From Alopecurus myosuroides (taxonomy: Eukaryota > Streptophyta > Magnoliopsida > Poales > Poaceae), in assembly GCA_028641055.1 (NCBI GenBank), contig CM054061.1:118283712-118347711 (forward strand): a DNA stretch of 64,000 nt. Direction: 5' to 3'. The position numbers and the translations under genes are program-made. Of this stretch, positions 43,754 through 55,082 are shown in pieces. Each line of letters starts with the position of its first letter. Positions within the stretch are counted from its first letter, which is position 1. The notes beneath the pieces were generated by a model. That model was not told the DNA's origin. It did no database searches and saw only the letters and a program-made list of their open reading frames with translations.

Positions 43754-46448
43754 GTTGGCGCCCACCGTGGGGCCTGCGTCCAAAGGTGTTTACATCACGG
43801 GAGAAGCTCGGAAGAACATGGAGAATCTTGTCGTCAGCGAGATCTACATCGACCACAAAGGAGAGAAGACGGTGGACGATTCCGGCTGGGGGCCAGAGTC
43901 GGATCACCTTGAATCCGGATCCGTCGTGACAATCGGCCGGATCAGCGTCTTCATCGGTATGGTATGTACTTCCGGTTCGATCCCTGACAATTTTGGATCT
44001 GATTCTGTGTCAGGGGAGGCCACTTATATCCAATCAGATGAAGAAGAATCAGTTGGAACGACATATCCGACAGAAGAACCCATCGCGAAGTGGGAACAGC
44101 CGGAGGAACCGGCATGGACCCCGCGTGACCGGGTCGAAAGAGAGGATGATACCGAGTCCATCCTGGATCTGCTGGAGAACCGGTATGAGGAGAATAACAG
44201 CGAAGAGGAACAGCATGAATTCGCGCCAAGCATCATACGCCGAGTTGCGGTTTACACGGCTCCCGCGACCAATCTCAACCAAGAGAGCGTAACCGCGGCC
44301 GCGGCCGGGTCAGCACAAGCATTAACCCGGCAGCAAGGGCCGGCTAACGGGAACACGGTTTTGGCCCAGGTTGACGGAGAGTCGGCATCGGTTACCAGTC
44401 AAGCGCCAGAAAACGAGTTACACGCGAACACGTTTGGATTCCTAGCAAACCGGACACCAGGAGCGGGTCCTTCCAATCCACAACATCCGGCCTTGTTCGA
44501 CAACAATCTGATCCTAGATCCGACAGTTCTTGCCACAGTTATCACTCCAGAGAACGCGGTGGAACGTGTTAGGGATTTGGACGTAGCCCGTCGTGCATTG
44601 GAGCAGCAGAGGAGGCAAGTAGAAGCAGAAAGACAAGGGATGGCCACACGACAACGCGAGCTGGATGCACTGGAAACCCGGCTCCGAGAGGAAACGACTA
44701 GAATACATCAAAGGCACCAAACCAGATTGCCAGCATTGGGAGGAGTCATAAACCCGGCCGCACTATTTATCACGCCTCAGGATCAGCCGATTCCAGCGGC
44801 AAATCAAGGAACCGCCCCTCAGCCGACAACCGGAGGAGTACAACCGGTAGACACGCAGGCCGGGTTACCCGCACCACAGACTGGAGTTACTACCGGCAAT
44901 ACTGTACCACCGCCACCACCACCACCACCATCGCGTTTTCGCACACTAGCGGGTCATTACAACAATCCCATGGACAACGTGTACGCGGCAACGCTTGCAC
45001 TAAATCAAATCCCCGTGAGAGAGTCACCCCACGCAGAGGAGACCCGGCGGGCGATAGATATGCTGCGCACCGCGGTGGCGCAACAGGTTAATTACCCGGA
45101 TCACAGAAGTGGAATGCATGGGACACCATATGTCAGCCAACAGCAAGGTAACGCTAGAAACATCCAAACAAGTTCGGCATGGCGGAGGGAAGAGCAGCAG
45201 CAAATGCCGCCTCCTCCACACATTCAGGCAGTACCAGCAGCATCAGCAGCACAGGCCATCGTGGACAGTTCCAGAGCCAGGAGAGCCGTGGCCGGGTCTG
45301 CGGTACATGGGATACCAGCAGTACCGCGTCCAGCTGTACCCCCTGCAGGATCACACGTTTCCCGAGTAAGACCAGCTTCGACCATTCTTGCAGGACCTAA
45401 GTGTCTTTCGGATAGCATCAGGGCTGAGCCTTACCCGGAAAAGTTCAAAGAACCGGGTAAAGTAGTAAATTACGAGCCAACCATGGATCCGGAAACATGG
45501 TTGAGCAGTTATGAGATGGCCATGTCGATTCGCAATGCGTCCGAGAATCTTCAAGCCAAATTCATGTATCTAATGATGTCAGAGGGAGCAGCAAAGTTAT
45601 GGTTCACCAATCTACCGGAAGGATCTATTAAGTCATGGGAAGAATTGAAAACTGCGTTTATCAAGAACTTTCACGGGACGTGCAGAAAGTTATTCACTAT
45701 TGATGACCTAGAGCGATGTGTTCAGAAGAAGGGAGAATCGGCGCGCAGCTGGGTGCGCCGGGTTATGGAAATACTTCATTCATCTACGGATATTCAGCCC
45801 AAGGATGCGCTGCAAGCTATGGCAAAGACCTGCAAGTACACACCTTTAGTACAAAAGTTAACTCGCATGAAATCTAGTCGGAATGCTTCGGAGGTTACAA
45901 TGGGAGAACTGATGGATGCATGCAACAAACATGCCGCAACGGACACTACGGAAGAGGAAACTGACGATAAAAAAGAAAAAGCAAACACAAGTAATAACGG
46001 AAGAACCGGCAACGGATCAGCGCCGGGTAACAACAGCCAGAACAAGCGCCCGTTTGAAGGAGGCTCCGAGTTTGTCGCCAATACTGAAGCCGGATCTTCC
46101 AGACCCAGGGCAGAAGGAAATTTCAATACTGGAAATCACAATGGAGGAAACTATCAAGGGCCACCAAGGCCGAGTAATAATTGGGACATATTCAGAATGG
46201 CATGCCCGAAGCACAGCAGGAACGGTAGGCCAGCTAACCACTCCTTGGAGCAGTGCACCGACCTACAGAGATGGAAGAATGAGGAAGTGAACAGAGCCAT
46301 GCGAGGTGCAGGTCGGGGAGGAGGACCGGGTCCAGGTGGAAACCCGGGCAACGGCCCACCCCCAGCCGGTAACCCGGCAGCTGGAAATCAAGGTAATAAC
46401 CAAGGGGGAGCAGGAGGTTTCCAGGCCAACCCCAAACAGTTGGGTTAA
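43656..46448 (+). CDS. gag: Tat2 gag, starting inside the LTR
   Basis: The first ATG in frame (43656) lies in the LTR about 150 nt after the TATA box and gives 930 aa. The frame passes the primer site (PRQ-LAPTVG). An acidic region and a coiled coil (around RALEQQRRQVEAERQG) precede a proline run (PPPPPPPPSRF). The Retrotrans_gag core is near residues 590-760 (DPETWLSSYEMAM, KSWEELKTAFIKNFHG, KKGESARSWVRRV). A Cys/His motif (CPKHSRNGRPANHSLEQC) and a glycine/proline-rich tail follow. The frame ends with TAA at 46446-46448; protease continues in the same frame afterwards, so gag and protease were probably one ORF. Overlapping minus frames are shadows. Confidence 0.85.
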   Translation: MLSSELNPLPNACVVLPQDQLPPVTSAVIIPRQLAPTVGPASKGVYITGEARKNMENLVVSEIYIDHKGEKTVDDSGWGPESDHLESGSVVTIGRISVFIGMVCTSGSIPDNFGSDSVSGEATYIQSDEEESVGTTYPTEEPIAKWEQPEEPAWTPRDRVEREDDTESILDLLENRYEENNSEEEQHEFAPSIIRRVAVYTAPATNLNQESVTAAAAGSAQALTRQQGPANGNTVLAQVDGESASVTSQAPENELHANTFGFLANRTPGAGPSNPQHPALFDNNLILDPTVLATVITPENAVERVRDLDVARRALEQQRRQVEAERQGMATRQRELDALETRLREETTRIHQRHQTRLPALGGVINPAALFITPQDQPIPAANQGTAPQPTTGGVQPVDTQAGLPAPQTGVTTGNTVPPPPPPPPSRFRTLAGHYNNPMDNVYAATLALNQIPVRESPHAEETRRAIDMLRTAVAQQVNYPDHRSGMHGTPYVSQQQGNARNIQTSSAWRREEQQQMPPPPHIQAVPAASAAQAIVDSSRARRAVAGSAVHGIPAVPRPAVPPAGSHVSRVRPASTILAGPKCLSDSIRAEPYPEKFKEPGKVVNYEPTMDPETWLSSYEMAMSIRNASENLQAKFMYLMMSEGAAKLWFTNLPEGSIKSWEELKTAFIKNFHGTCRKLFTIDDLERCVQKKGESARSWVRRVMEILHSSTDIQPKDALQAMAKTCKYTPLVQKLTRMKSSRNASEVTMGELMDACNKHAATDTTEEETDDKKEKANTSNNGRTGNGSAPGNNSQNKRPFEGGSEFVANTEAGSSRPRAEGNFNTGNHNGGNYQGPPRPSNNWDIFRMACPKHSRNGRPANHSLEQCTDLQRWKNEEVNRAMRGAGRGGGPGPGGNPGNGPPPAGNPAAGNQGNNQGGAGGFQANPKQLG
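43756..43772 (+). promoter_or_regulatory. Primer binding site of Tat2
   Basis: TGGCGCCCACCGTGGGG starts two bases after the LTR and differs by one base from the Tat1 site. Translated in the gag frame it again gives LAPTVG. Confidence 0.75.
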
Positions 46449-47378
46449 TATCACGTGCATACCACAGGAGGTTCTAACAAGGACAAAAAGATACTGAAGC
46501 AAGCGGTCAACTCAGTTTCTTCGGCTGTCCCGAGATACCTGACATGGTCAGAACAGGACGTAACATGGAGCAGAAGGGATCACCCGGAAAGAATAGAACA
46601 CCCGGGAGTCTTAGCATTAGTAGTCGCACCGCAGGTCAATGGGTATGAGCTGAAAAAGGTTTTGATGGACGGTGGAAGTAGCATCAATATACTGTATTGG
46701 GAAACCTTCTTACGCATGGGCCTCAAGGAGTCTCAGCTACAAAAAAGTTCAACAATTTTTCATGGGATAGTGCCGGGTCATTCAGCGTGCCCCGAGGGAA
46801 AAATCGCATTGGAGGTAGCTTTTGGGGAATCAAAGGATAACTATCGAGTTGAGTGGCTCACTTTTGAGGTGGTCAAATTGCGCAGTCCTTATCACGCGCT
46901 ATTCGGAAGGCCGGCTTATGCTAAATTCATGGCTAGGCCGTGTTACGTGTATCTACAGCTAAAAATCCCGGGTCCTAAGCAGACCATTACCATACATGGA
47001 AATCGAGATATAGCAGCTGAATGCGATGAAGGAGACGCAGCAATGGCCGAGCAAGCCTGTAGAAAAGAGGAACTCAAGCATTATCGGTCTCAAGAAGACC
47101 CGGAGGACAGAACCACATCAAAAAGGCCGAGCACTGAAGGCGAAAGAGCAAAGTCCAAGGCAGCACAAGATGCTAAGATGGTGGCTTTTATCAAGGATGA
47201 TTCCTCCAAACAATCTGGCATAGGAGAAGAAATTGCACGGCCGCTCACGGCCAGCAGCGTTATGGAAACACCTCACCCGGGTTGGCTAGTAAACCCGGTA
47301 CTCATCATGAAAAAGCCCAACAAATGGAGAATGTGTATCGGTCACGTCAGCCCGGGACCGGTTCCCAAGAAGAACTAA
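46449..47378 (+). pseudogene. Tat2 protease with truncated RT start
   Basis: In the same frame as gag, downstream of its TAA. Aspartic protease is recognised by VLMDGGSSINILYW and HALFGRPAYAKFM. The frame reaches the first RT motif (NPVLIMKKPNKWRMCI) and then breaks off into unrelated GHVSPGPVPKKN and a stop. The break at about 47340 is the left edge of a deletion that removed the remaining RT, both RNase H domains and integrase. Confidence 0.85.
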
Positions 47379-48453
47379 ACAATGTAACGGGCAGCAGGTT
47401 TCAGACGCGCTCTTTTCCTACCCAGGGTACCTAAGGGGACTGGAAGGTTTTTAATGAGGTGGCCTGCTGATCCAAACTTTCTCGTATCAATAAAGAGATG
47501 GTTATCAAGTCCTATTTTGTTACGATCTTTACTTCGGTTACAGGTGAGTAGTATCCATTGCTATCAATACATCAGTATCATTAAGTATGTTGAATATATA
47601 TAGGTCTCGGGGGCTGATTGCTTGAATAGCACAGCCACAAACCCAAAGACCCGGCTTTGATGCCTATGAGTTATAAGGGCCGATTACTCGCAAACGAGTA
47701 CGGCTGCAATCTTATAACCGGACAAAGGAGCCAAATTTTCTTGACTTTTCTTACTTAAGCTCGATGTGACTCGCACTAAAGTGGCATGATTTGCTCGCTT
47801 ACGATTACAATCAGCCATGAAGCCCAATGGGACTTGTCTGACCCTGTTTTCGTATAGATGTAACAACATGGTATCCACGCGAAAGCCGGCTTACAGTACA
47901 AGATAGTCAAAAGGGTCATCTAAACCACAAGTTATGCAGAGTACAAGGCTAATAGCTGGAAACTCAACGTTTATCAAGCATAACTTCATTATCTATATGA
48001 AACAATTCCGGGTTTCAGCTTAGCAACAACAAGTTTGTTCTCTTCGAAAAGACCACACACCACAGACTCGGAAATTCGGGCCTTGGGGACTGTGGGTTTC
48101 GAAACAGAATCAAGTTGTTTCGTCGCTAAGCTCGGAAGACCCCAATGTCCGAGTCGTGGGGACTTGGGGACTTAAAGAAAAGTCCACCTATCAAAACTCA
48201 CGATACTCGGAAATAAAGAGGGGAATAAAAAGAAATAAAAAGAAATAAAAAGAAAGTTGGATATCAAGAATAAGTTCAAAAATAGACAAGTATCAAGTTC
48301 ATCAAAAGGCCTAGAAAGGCACGAAGTGTATCACAGAATTAAAGTGCGTTACAAATTGCGACACCAGTATCAAGGGTGCACAGGCGCACCGTCAAAAGAA
48401 TACTTGTTTTGAATAAAAGCATCAGATGATCGAAGTATTTTGATGGCATTTGC
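47379..48453 (+). other. Tat2 3' region between the pol break and the antisense gene
   Basis: About 1.1 kb with no frame above 68 codons. It should contain the 3' end of the convergent antisense transcript. A short A-rich direct repeat (aaaaagaaat, about 48228-48252) is the only pattern I note. Confidence 0.6.
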
Positions 48454-51400
48454 CTATTCGGCTTCCTGAGTAGGGTCCACATCTTTGCCCTTGCCCTCCG
48501 GGTCTTGCTCCTGGACTTGCTCTTTAGCTCTCCCGGCATCATCACCCGGATTCTTCGCGACAGGACGGACAGGCGGAAGAACAGCTGGTGTAGAGGTGGT
48601 TGGCTCTGATCCTAACTCGGCCTCTCTCTTCGCAGTTTCTTCCCTCTTCCTGGCCGAGTCAGCAGCCCATTTCTCCAAAATATCAAAGGGCGGGGGTGCG
48701 TCCTCCGTAACGATTTTGCCTTCAGCATCGTACGCACTCATAATTGTGTTCAGATCCATACTATCGGCCAAAGTGGTGGCCGAATGACGCACTGCGGACT
48801 GTATGGCCTTGAAGTCCTTGGGTACAAACTTGGAGCCATCCGCTTTGAATTATGGAAACCCGGATATTACCTTTGCCGGATCAAGCTTCGGAAAATAAGC
48901 CTTAGCCAGGGTAAAGGCCCGGGTCATACCAATCCGGCATGCCGAGCGTTTCCAGATTTCAATCCAGGCAGGCATGGTGGAGCAGGCTTGGATAAGATTT
49001 TCTTCACCCGGATATACCTCAGTAGGCCACTTCACGGCGTCCAGTATAAACTTCGTGTCGGCAAAGAAAGTCCGGAGCACAGTCTTTAAAGTTTTAGCCT
49101 TTGCAATGGCATCCTCCTCTGGGGCCGCAAGGTTGGCACCTTCAGTTGAAACAAAGGAAGGACGTATCAGTAATCCCGAGTATCATGTAATAAAGTAAAG
49201 GCATGAAGTCAGTCGGCAGCAAAAACTTACTAAGCAAGATGCGATAGGTATCGGTAACCTGGTCCGATAATTTCTTCAGTGCGGTTTGAGCAGTATTGTA
49301 CTTGTTCTTGTATTTAGAAACATCCTTCTTCAAGGTTTCCACGTCAGCTTCAAGGGCTTCTCTACGCTTTACCTCGGCAAGAAGAAGTTGTTCGGTCTTG
49401 AGCAAAACTTCATCAGACCGGGTCATCTGTGCCCGCAAAGAACAAGGAGCACAAGTATCAGTCGGGTATCATAGCAAGCCGACTATTGCATAAAGTACCA
49501 AGCATAACTTCAACAAAGTTATGCTCGGAACTTGGGGACTAAGTGTATACTGCGAGATATCAAGTGTTGTTACCTGGTGCTCTGCGGCCATGCGCTCTAG
49601 AATGTTGCTCTCTGAGGTCTTCATAGTGAGGAGAGTGCTCATCAGCTGGTCAAAAGTATCATTACCCGTGTTAGAAAATCCGGGGTCTCGGAAACTCGGA
49701 GAAGGAGTTTTCTTCTTAGCGGGAGACGGCATCCGGGTCATCCGAATGTTGGAATCTGGTGCTCCTCCCCCCGCACCCAAAGTTGCAGCTTTTTCCTTCT
49801 CGCTTGCATGCGAGGCTATCGGATACCCGGCTCCTTGATTGGCCGGGTTCATCGGTGACACTTGTCCTTCGCCGCCAGCTGCGGCTGCCGTATTATCAGT
49901 CGGGGTCCCCTTACCCGGGTCATCGGTCTCCATATCCTCTTGGTCGCTAATAATGACCGTGGCCCTATAGATAGTATGAGTGAGAAGTTAGTGTACAACC
50001 AGGAAAGGGTGATGAAAATGTGATAGAACGTCAGGAAAGGAACTTTACCCGGGATTCACCGCAAAGTCCGACGGGAATTCGCTGCTGGACCCGGGCGAAA
50101 CTGAAAAGTATCAAGCGAGATTTCGTAAGGGAATGGTTCAGGAAGATTGTTTCGTCCGAGAAAGGATAAGGTAAATACCAGTGCGCCGAGCCGGAGACAA
50201 TGAAATACCCGGGTTAAGAGCATCATCACCCGGGTAATTTCGAGTCGCTCTGCGCTTGGTCTTGGGCGACTCCTTCAAATATGGCCAGTGGAATAACGTC
50301 AAGTTAGCTCATGTATATCATCAAAGGAATATGAATTGAATACAAGGAGGCGATATGAAACCTTGAAGACGACCCCTCGGGGTTTTCTCTTAGATCCGAC
50401 TTTGATTGTCAGCTCCACTTCCTCCTCATCACTGGCGGATTCTACCTTGCCGTCAGTTTCTTCTTCTTCGTCCTTGTCCTCTTGCTCTGGAAGTTATCAA
50501 GGTCACAGTTGGAAAATGAAGAACGGGACACGACGAACTCAAAGGAACTAAGTGAAGTTCGGAACGTACCTTCATCTGAGTTAGTGCCATCCTCTTGCTC
50601 CTCTGGATTTTCAGAGCTAGGAGGAGTTTCAATCTTCCAAAAGGGATCATCAGCCTGAGAAGAAGGTATAAGAATAAGGGTTATTAGTCATATCGAGTGG
50701 AAAGTGTGAAAGCAAAAGTATGAAAACCGAGTCTTTACCTTTGGGGCCGGGTTCTCACGCGTGAAGGGTTCTAACCCGGCTATATTCCGGATTACCTCCA
50801 GCTTCTCTGTCAAGAAGCTCTTGATAGTCTTGTTGGTATCTCCGGCTGCAAAGCTATGGATGGAGTACCGGAGCGAGTCCGTGGTGTGCCCTGAATACTC
50901 GCACATTAACTTAGTGCGGATGGAGTTGGGTTGGATCCGGAAATCGACCCAAGTTTTCACCAGGTTAAGCCCAATGAGACCTTGGGCCGACAGAACAGAG
51001 ATTTTGGCTAGTAAAGGCCGGATGGCCTCCCTGTCCGAGTCAGGGGCAAAGGCGTTGAAAGTCTCGGAGATATCGAGAAGGCCCTCCGAGTAACCCGGCA
51101 GTTTCTTTTGGCCGGGTGGGGAGGTGTCTCGGCAATAGAAGAATGAGAGCTGCCAGTGTTTGACGTGGGAGTTGAGAGTGAGGGGTGGCATCAGAGAATT
51201 CTTGCGGCGCTGGATAGAAACCCCACCGCAAGCGAGAAGTGCCCCGTCACCACTTTCGCGGCACGGTTTGCACTGGAAAAGCTCGACGAAAAGAGCCAAA
51301 CTTGGCGGAGTGCACAAGTATGACTCGGAGAGAACGATGAAGTGGGAGGTATTTAACACGGAGTTAGGCCCTATGTCAAAAATGCGAAGGCCATAATGGC

Positions 51401-51668
51401 TCAGAATATCACGGAAGAAAGGGTGACCCGGAGGACGGAAGCCCCGGGTCACGTGTTCCACAAAGCATATTACCTCATCCTTCGCCGGTGTAGGCCGGGT
51501 ATCGTTGCCCGGCACCCTCCAGTGGATTTCCTTTTGAGGGGGTAGAACCCCTAACTCGGCCAGTTCTTCTAATTTGGCCTTCGTAACCGTGGATCGCGCC
51601 CAATTGGCGGATATGGAGCTGGTGGTCTTGGCCTTGGCCGGTGTTTTCCCCTGCTTCTTGGGAGCCAT
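48454..51668 (-). pseudogene. Antisense spliced gene in Tat2 (Transposase_28-like), one internal stop
   Basis: My model is complement(join(48454-49139, 49231-49426, 49574-49964, 50049-50100, 50179-50272, 50362-50486, 50570-50654, 50739-51668)): eight GT-AG exons with consistent phases and 852 codons before the final stop. Exon 1 has the family domain (VEHVTRGFRPPGHPFF, SVLNTSHFIVLSE, MCEYSG). Exons 2-4 are acidic with basic NLS-like patches (GSKRKPRG, PKTKRRATR). Exon 7 is a coiled coil (VKRREALEADVETLKKDV). The last exon has a TAA at 48850-48852 that would remove 132 codons, so the gene is either damaged or shortened. It is opposite to gag and the counterpart of the Tat1 gene. Alternative: unspliced fragments, which I consider less likely because all phases close. 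Confidence 0.75.
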
Positions 51669-51679
51669 GTGATTGACCT

Positions 51680-52480
51680 GCAAAGCACGAGGTAGAAGGA
51701 TACAAGGAATAAGACTCGGAAGCCATGAGTTGTCTGAGTATTGGCGAGTGATATCGAGACAACATGGAAGTTGCATACTATCCGGGTATCAATCTGCAGA
51801 GTAAGGTTCAAACTATCCGGGTATCAAGCATCATAATAAAAGTTATGGAGGCCTATGCATTGAAAGAGCCTTTGAGGGCGACGGATGGTTGCATAGGTAC
51901 CTATTGCGAATAAAAAGAACCGGAAAAGGGAAGATTTTCCGGGTGACGGAAACAAGGGCGGAAAATTTGGGCGGCCCGAGCCCAGATTGGAGACTCCGTT
52001 TCTAGATTTGTGGTAAAATTAACGACTATGGGTGGTAGGAAAGTGAAATAAAGTCTATATCCAATTCATTGGATGAGCTTGAATGAATACGAGCAATTTA
52101 ATTCGGCGTGACCAGGAAAAGGACCGGCGAGTTGACTTAGATCTAATCTGGAGAAAATCAAGAAATTGCGGAGGCTAGTTAATGGATGAGAGAGGCTTAC
52201 TGGAGGGGATTGCAGTGAAGCTCGACGGAGGCAAATGGCACAAGCCTGGTGCCCCTTTGCGATTCCCGGCGGGCAGGTCGGGGGTCCAGCGGCGGATCTG
52301 GGCGGTGGTGCAGAGCGCACCGTGGCGGAGCGTAGCCGACGGCAGATAGGCTCCGGTGATGCACGCGAGGTTTCCGTGGTGGCACTCTGTGAGCTAGAGC
52401 ACTGAGGAAGAAAGGAAGAAGAATGGGGGGAAATGAGCTGTGGGGTTAGGGTTACCCCTAAGAGCCAATTTATAATAGCG
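51680..52480 (-). promoter_or_regulatory. Promoter and 5' leader of the Tat2 antisense gene
   Basis: On the minus strand a TATA-like TATTATAAAT lies at about 52470-52480, followed by a pyrimidine-rich leader and a GC-rich stretch (52385-52200). A possible 5' UTR intron runs to an acceptor TTTGCAG at about 51680, twelve bases before the ATG at 51668. Frames inside the leader (52066-52385) have no domain. Confidence 0.5.
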
Positions 52481-52845
52481 TGAGTGGATAAGCCCAGTTC
52501 AACGGGTGGGAGCCGGAAGTTACGGAGTAACGGCTATCTGTTTAAGTTTTGCGAGATACGCTTTAAATATTGGGCGAGGTATCCGGACAGAAATAGGAAG
52601 GAGATATTCTTCATAATATCAAGATCAATTATCGAGTAAAGTACAGGATCTTGACATTTTTATCATGGCTTAGACCCGAAAAGCTAAGTGTTTGGAGAGA
52701 AGCCGGGTTACTATATGGCCACCATGGAGTTGGGCCTAGCTATTTATCAAAGCGCTTTAACCCGGCCTTCATGCATTCGTGCATCTGATGTTTTTGCAGG
52801 GAATAGCAAGCGCTTCAAGGAAGGATCTGTGAAGCCCAAGCTATT

Positions 52846-52856
52846 CTGGGGACTAC
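52846..52856 (+). promoter_or_regulatory. Polypurine tract of Tat2
   Basis: CTGGGGACTAC directly before the 3' LTR, matching the Tat1 and Tat3 tracts in form and position. Confidence 0.7.
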
Positions 52857-53332
52857 TGATGGAGGGATAATAACCCGGTAGGCCAACTCCAAGGTATAAC
52901 CCGGCCCAAAGGACGCTGCGCAAGATCCGGCTAAGGATAAAGAAACTTCTGGAAGGCCCAAGTTTGTAGGTCTCGTAACCCGGATTGTGGGTTGCGGTAA
53001 AGGAAAGTTAGGGTTTGTATGTGGTGTCCGGGTAGGATCCAGGGTGCGTCTTGGAGGACAAGCCAGGGGGTACGGGTGCTTTATAAACCGACCCCTAGGG
53101 TAAGTTGAGAGAGATCGAAGAACCCTAGCAATATCGCTTGGTATCGAGTATCCAGTGTAACACGAGAGTTGAGTTAATAACTTGAGATCGGAGACTCGGC
53201 GACTTGATTGCCGGCTACCATATCGAGTTCCATCATGCTTTCCTCTAAGCTAAACCCTCTCCCAAACGCCTGTGTCGTCTTTCCCCAAGATCAGTTACCC
53301 CCGGTAACGTCTGTCGTGATTATCCCACGACA
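52857..53332 (+). repeat. Tat2 3' LTR
   Basis: The partner of 43279-43753 with about eight substitutions (for example gtatcg/gtctcg, gattgtcgg/gattgccgg, ctgccgtg/ctgtcgtg). Followed by TSD AGAGC. Confidence 0.93.
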
Positions 53333-53378
53333 AGAGCCTCGGCTCTTATTTCGGGCTTAACCACCTAAGAGTTTTTGT

Positions 53379-55082
53379 ATGGACGATGGAGGGGAAGCCG
53401 CCGAGTCCGTGTCACATGTCACTATGGATTATATCAAGGATTTTAAAGAATCCTTGACCTCATACATGGATGTCAAAATGACTGAGTTGCGAGATTTAAT
53501 GTTGCAACTCATGAAAGCCAAGGAACCGGAAACTTCCACTTCATTTCCTTGGGAAGAAATTTCGGGGGAAGAAAAAGATGGGGATAAGGGTGGAGAAGCT
53601 AAAAATTATCCCCCCTAAGAACACAACTTCTAAGGGAACGGAAGAGAAGGGCGAGTACCATAGTGTCGAAGGACGGTACTCCCCTGATCCTCCCGTCCCG
53701 CATCCTCATATTATCCTTAGAGGCGATCCTCCAAAAATTGATGCACATACCTTTTGATCAATGGCAATATTATATAAAAACTCACTTGAACTCTTCTTGG
53801 ATTGAGCTCTGGAGGGTCACTCAAGATGGATACAAGCCTCATGACCTCAAGAACTTAATAAGAAGAGAAACCGTAGATTGTCAACTCAACGGCACCACTT
53901 TATCCATGATTCAACAAGCCGTGGGTTCAAACCACATGCATCATCTTTAACAATATTCCACCGCCAAAGAAACATGGGATGCTCTTGTCATCATGTTTGT
54001 GGGCAATGAAAACATGAAGAGAAATGGGTATGATACCTTGAGCAATGAGGCCGAAGGTTTCTATATGCATGATGGTGAAAATCATGAGGACATGTACAGG
54101 AGACTCAAGACCCTTGCCACCGCTTTTAATGGTGTTGGTGCCACTCATATTAATGATGCTTGGGTCAATAGAAAATATGTGAGTGCCATCATGCCATTGG
54201 AGCCCACGTACTTGAAGAGTCTTCAAGGAAGACACGACTATCAATCCTTGACTTCAACCCAAGTGATGCAAGAGATGTGATCCTACCAAGTGCACACGAA
54301 GAATTCTCTTGACAATCGTGCGTGTGCTATTGGAATGCACAAAGGAGCATATGTTGCTTTGAAGGCCAAGGTTGTGACCAAGATGGTGGACCATCATGAA
54401 GAGTGCATTGAAGACTTGGCCCCTTTGAAAGATCAAGAGTATGATCCCGTCCTTAAGGATGTCATTGCTCTTGCCGTGCAAAGGTTTTGGAAGAATCCTC
54501 CCAAGGCCAAGGAATATGTTGAGAAAAAGACCAAGTCAAGTTATGGAAATGAAGGGACTCAAAAAGCGAGGGCTTGTTTCAATTGTCAAGACAAGCATCA
54601 TTTCATTGCCGAGTGCCCGTATGAGAAATGAGAACATCATGGAGGGAATCTTGTTCGCAAGGACAAATCAACAATCGCTTACAAGAAACCTCGCTTCAAG
54701 AAGAATCCTTTCAACAAGAATCCTCCTACAAAATTTGTGCTAGTGAGTCAAGAAGAGTATGATTCTGGTGATGATGAAGAACAATAGGAATCCACAGGTG
54801 AAGTGGCCGCTCTTTCTATTGCATCAACATCATCATATTCATCTCTCTTTGAATCCCCCAATGAGAATCTTCCTCAACCTTCCGCCAAGTGCTTCATGGC
54901 TAAGGCCTCGGAGGTATCACCTTCTACCACCTCTAGGACTCCAAGTGAAATGAGTAATATTTCTATTCTTAGTGTAGAAGATGAAATTGCCTCTTTGAAT
55001 CGTTTTATGACTAACGTGCAAGGTGAGACCAAGAGGTACTTTGATCTCCTCGTGACCCAATTGGGAGAGGCCCATGAGGCTC
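53379..55082 (+). pseudogene. gag: Copia (SIRE/Maximus-like) gag, broken
   Basis: After the re-joined primer site and a short leader, an ATG at 53379 opens MDDGGEAAESVSHV. The reading moves through several frames: 53379-53618, then about 53760-53947, 53993-54280 and 54290-54631. The pieces look like a Copia Gag: MKRNGYDTLSNEAEGFYM, YVSAIMPLEPTYLKSLQG and a CCHC zinc knuckle, CFNCQDKHHFIAEC, near 54.6 kb. A further piece (54803-55082) contains FESPNENLPQPSAKCFMAK. Stops near 53616, 53948 and 54278 and the frame changes show it is dead. It is cut at 55083 by the Athila LTR, so protease, integrase and RT lie outside the window or are lost. Confidence 0.75.

Larger units (their letters stand above)
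43279..53332 (+). mobile_element. Tat2: Tat-lineage element with pol deleted
   Basis: A 10,054-bp element with LTRs of about 475 bp and TSD AGAGC (43274-43278 and 53333-53337). Sense content: gag, protease and the very start of RT; the rest of pol is gone. A spliced antisense gene occupies 48454-51668 (minus strand), then polypurine tract and 3' LTR. Eight differences between LTRs suggest it is older than Tat1. Without RT and integrase it needs another element to move. Confidence 0.9.

Noticed and set aside
48228..48252. Short repeated aaaaagaaat as a satellite or CRISPR-like array
   Set aside because: Only two or three units of ten bases; simple-sequence slippage is enough.
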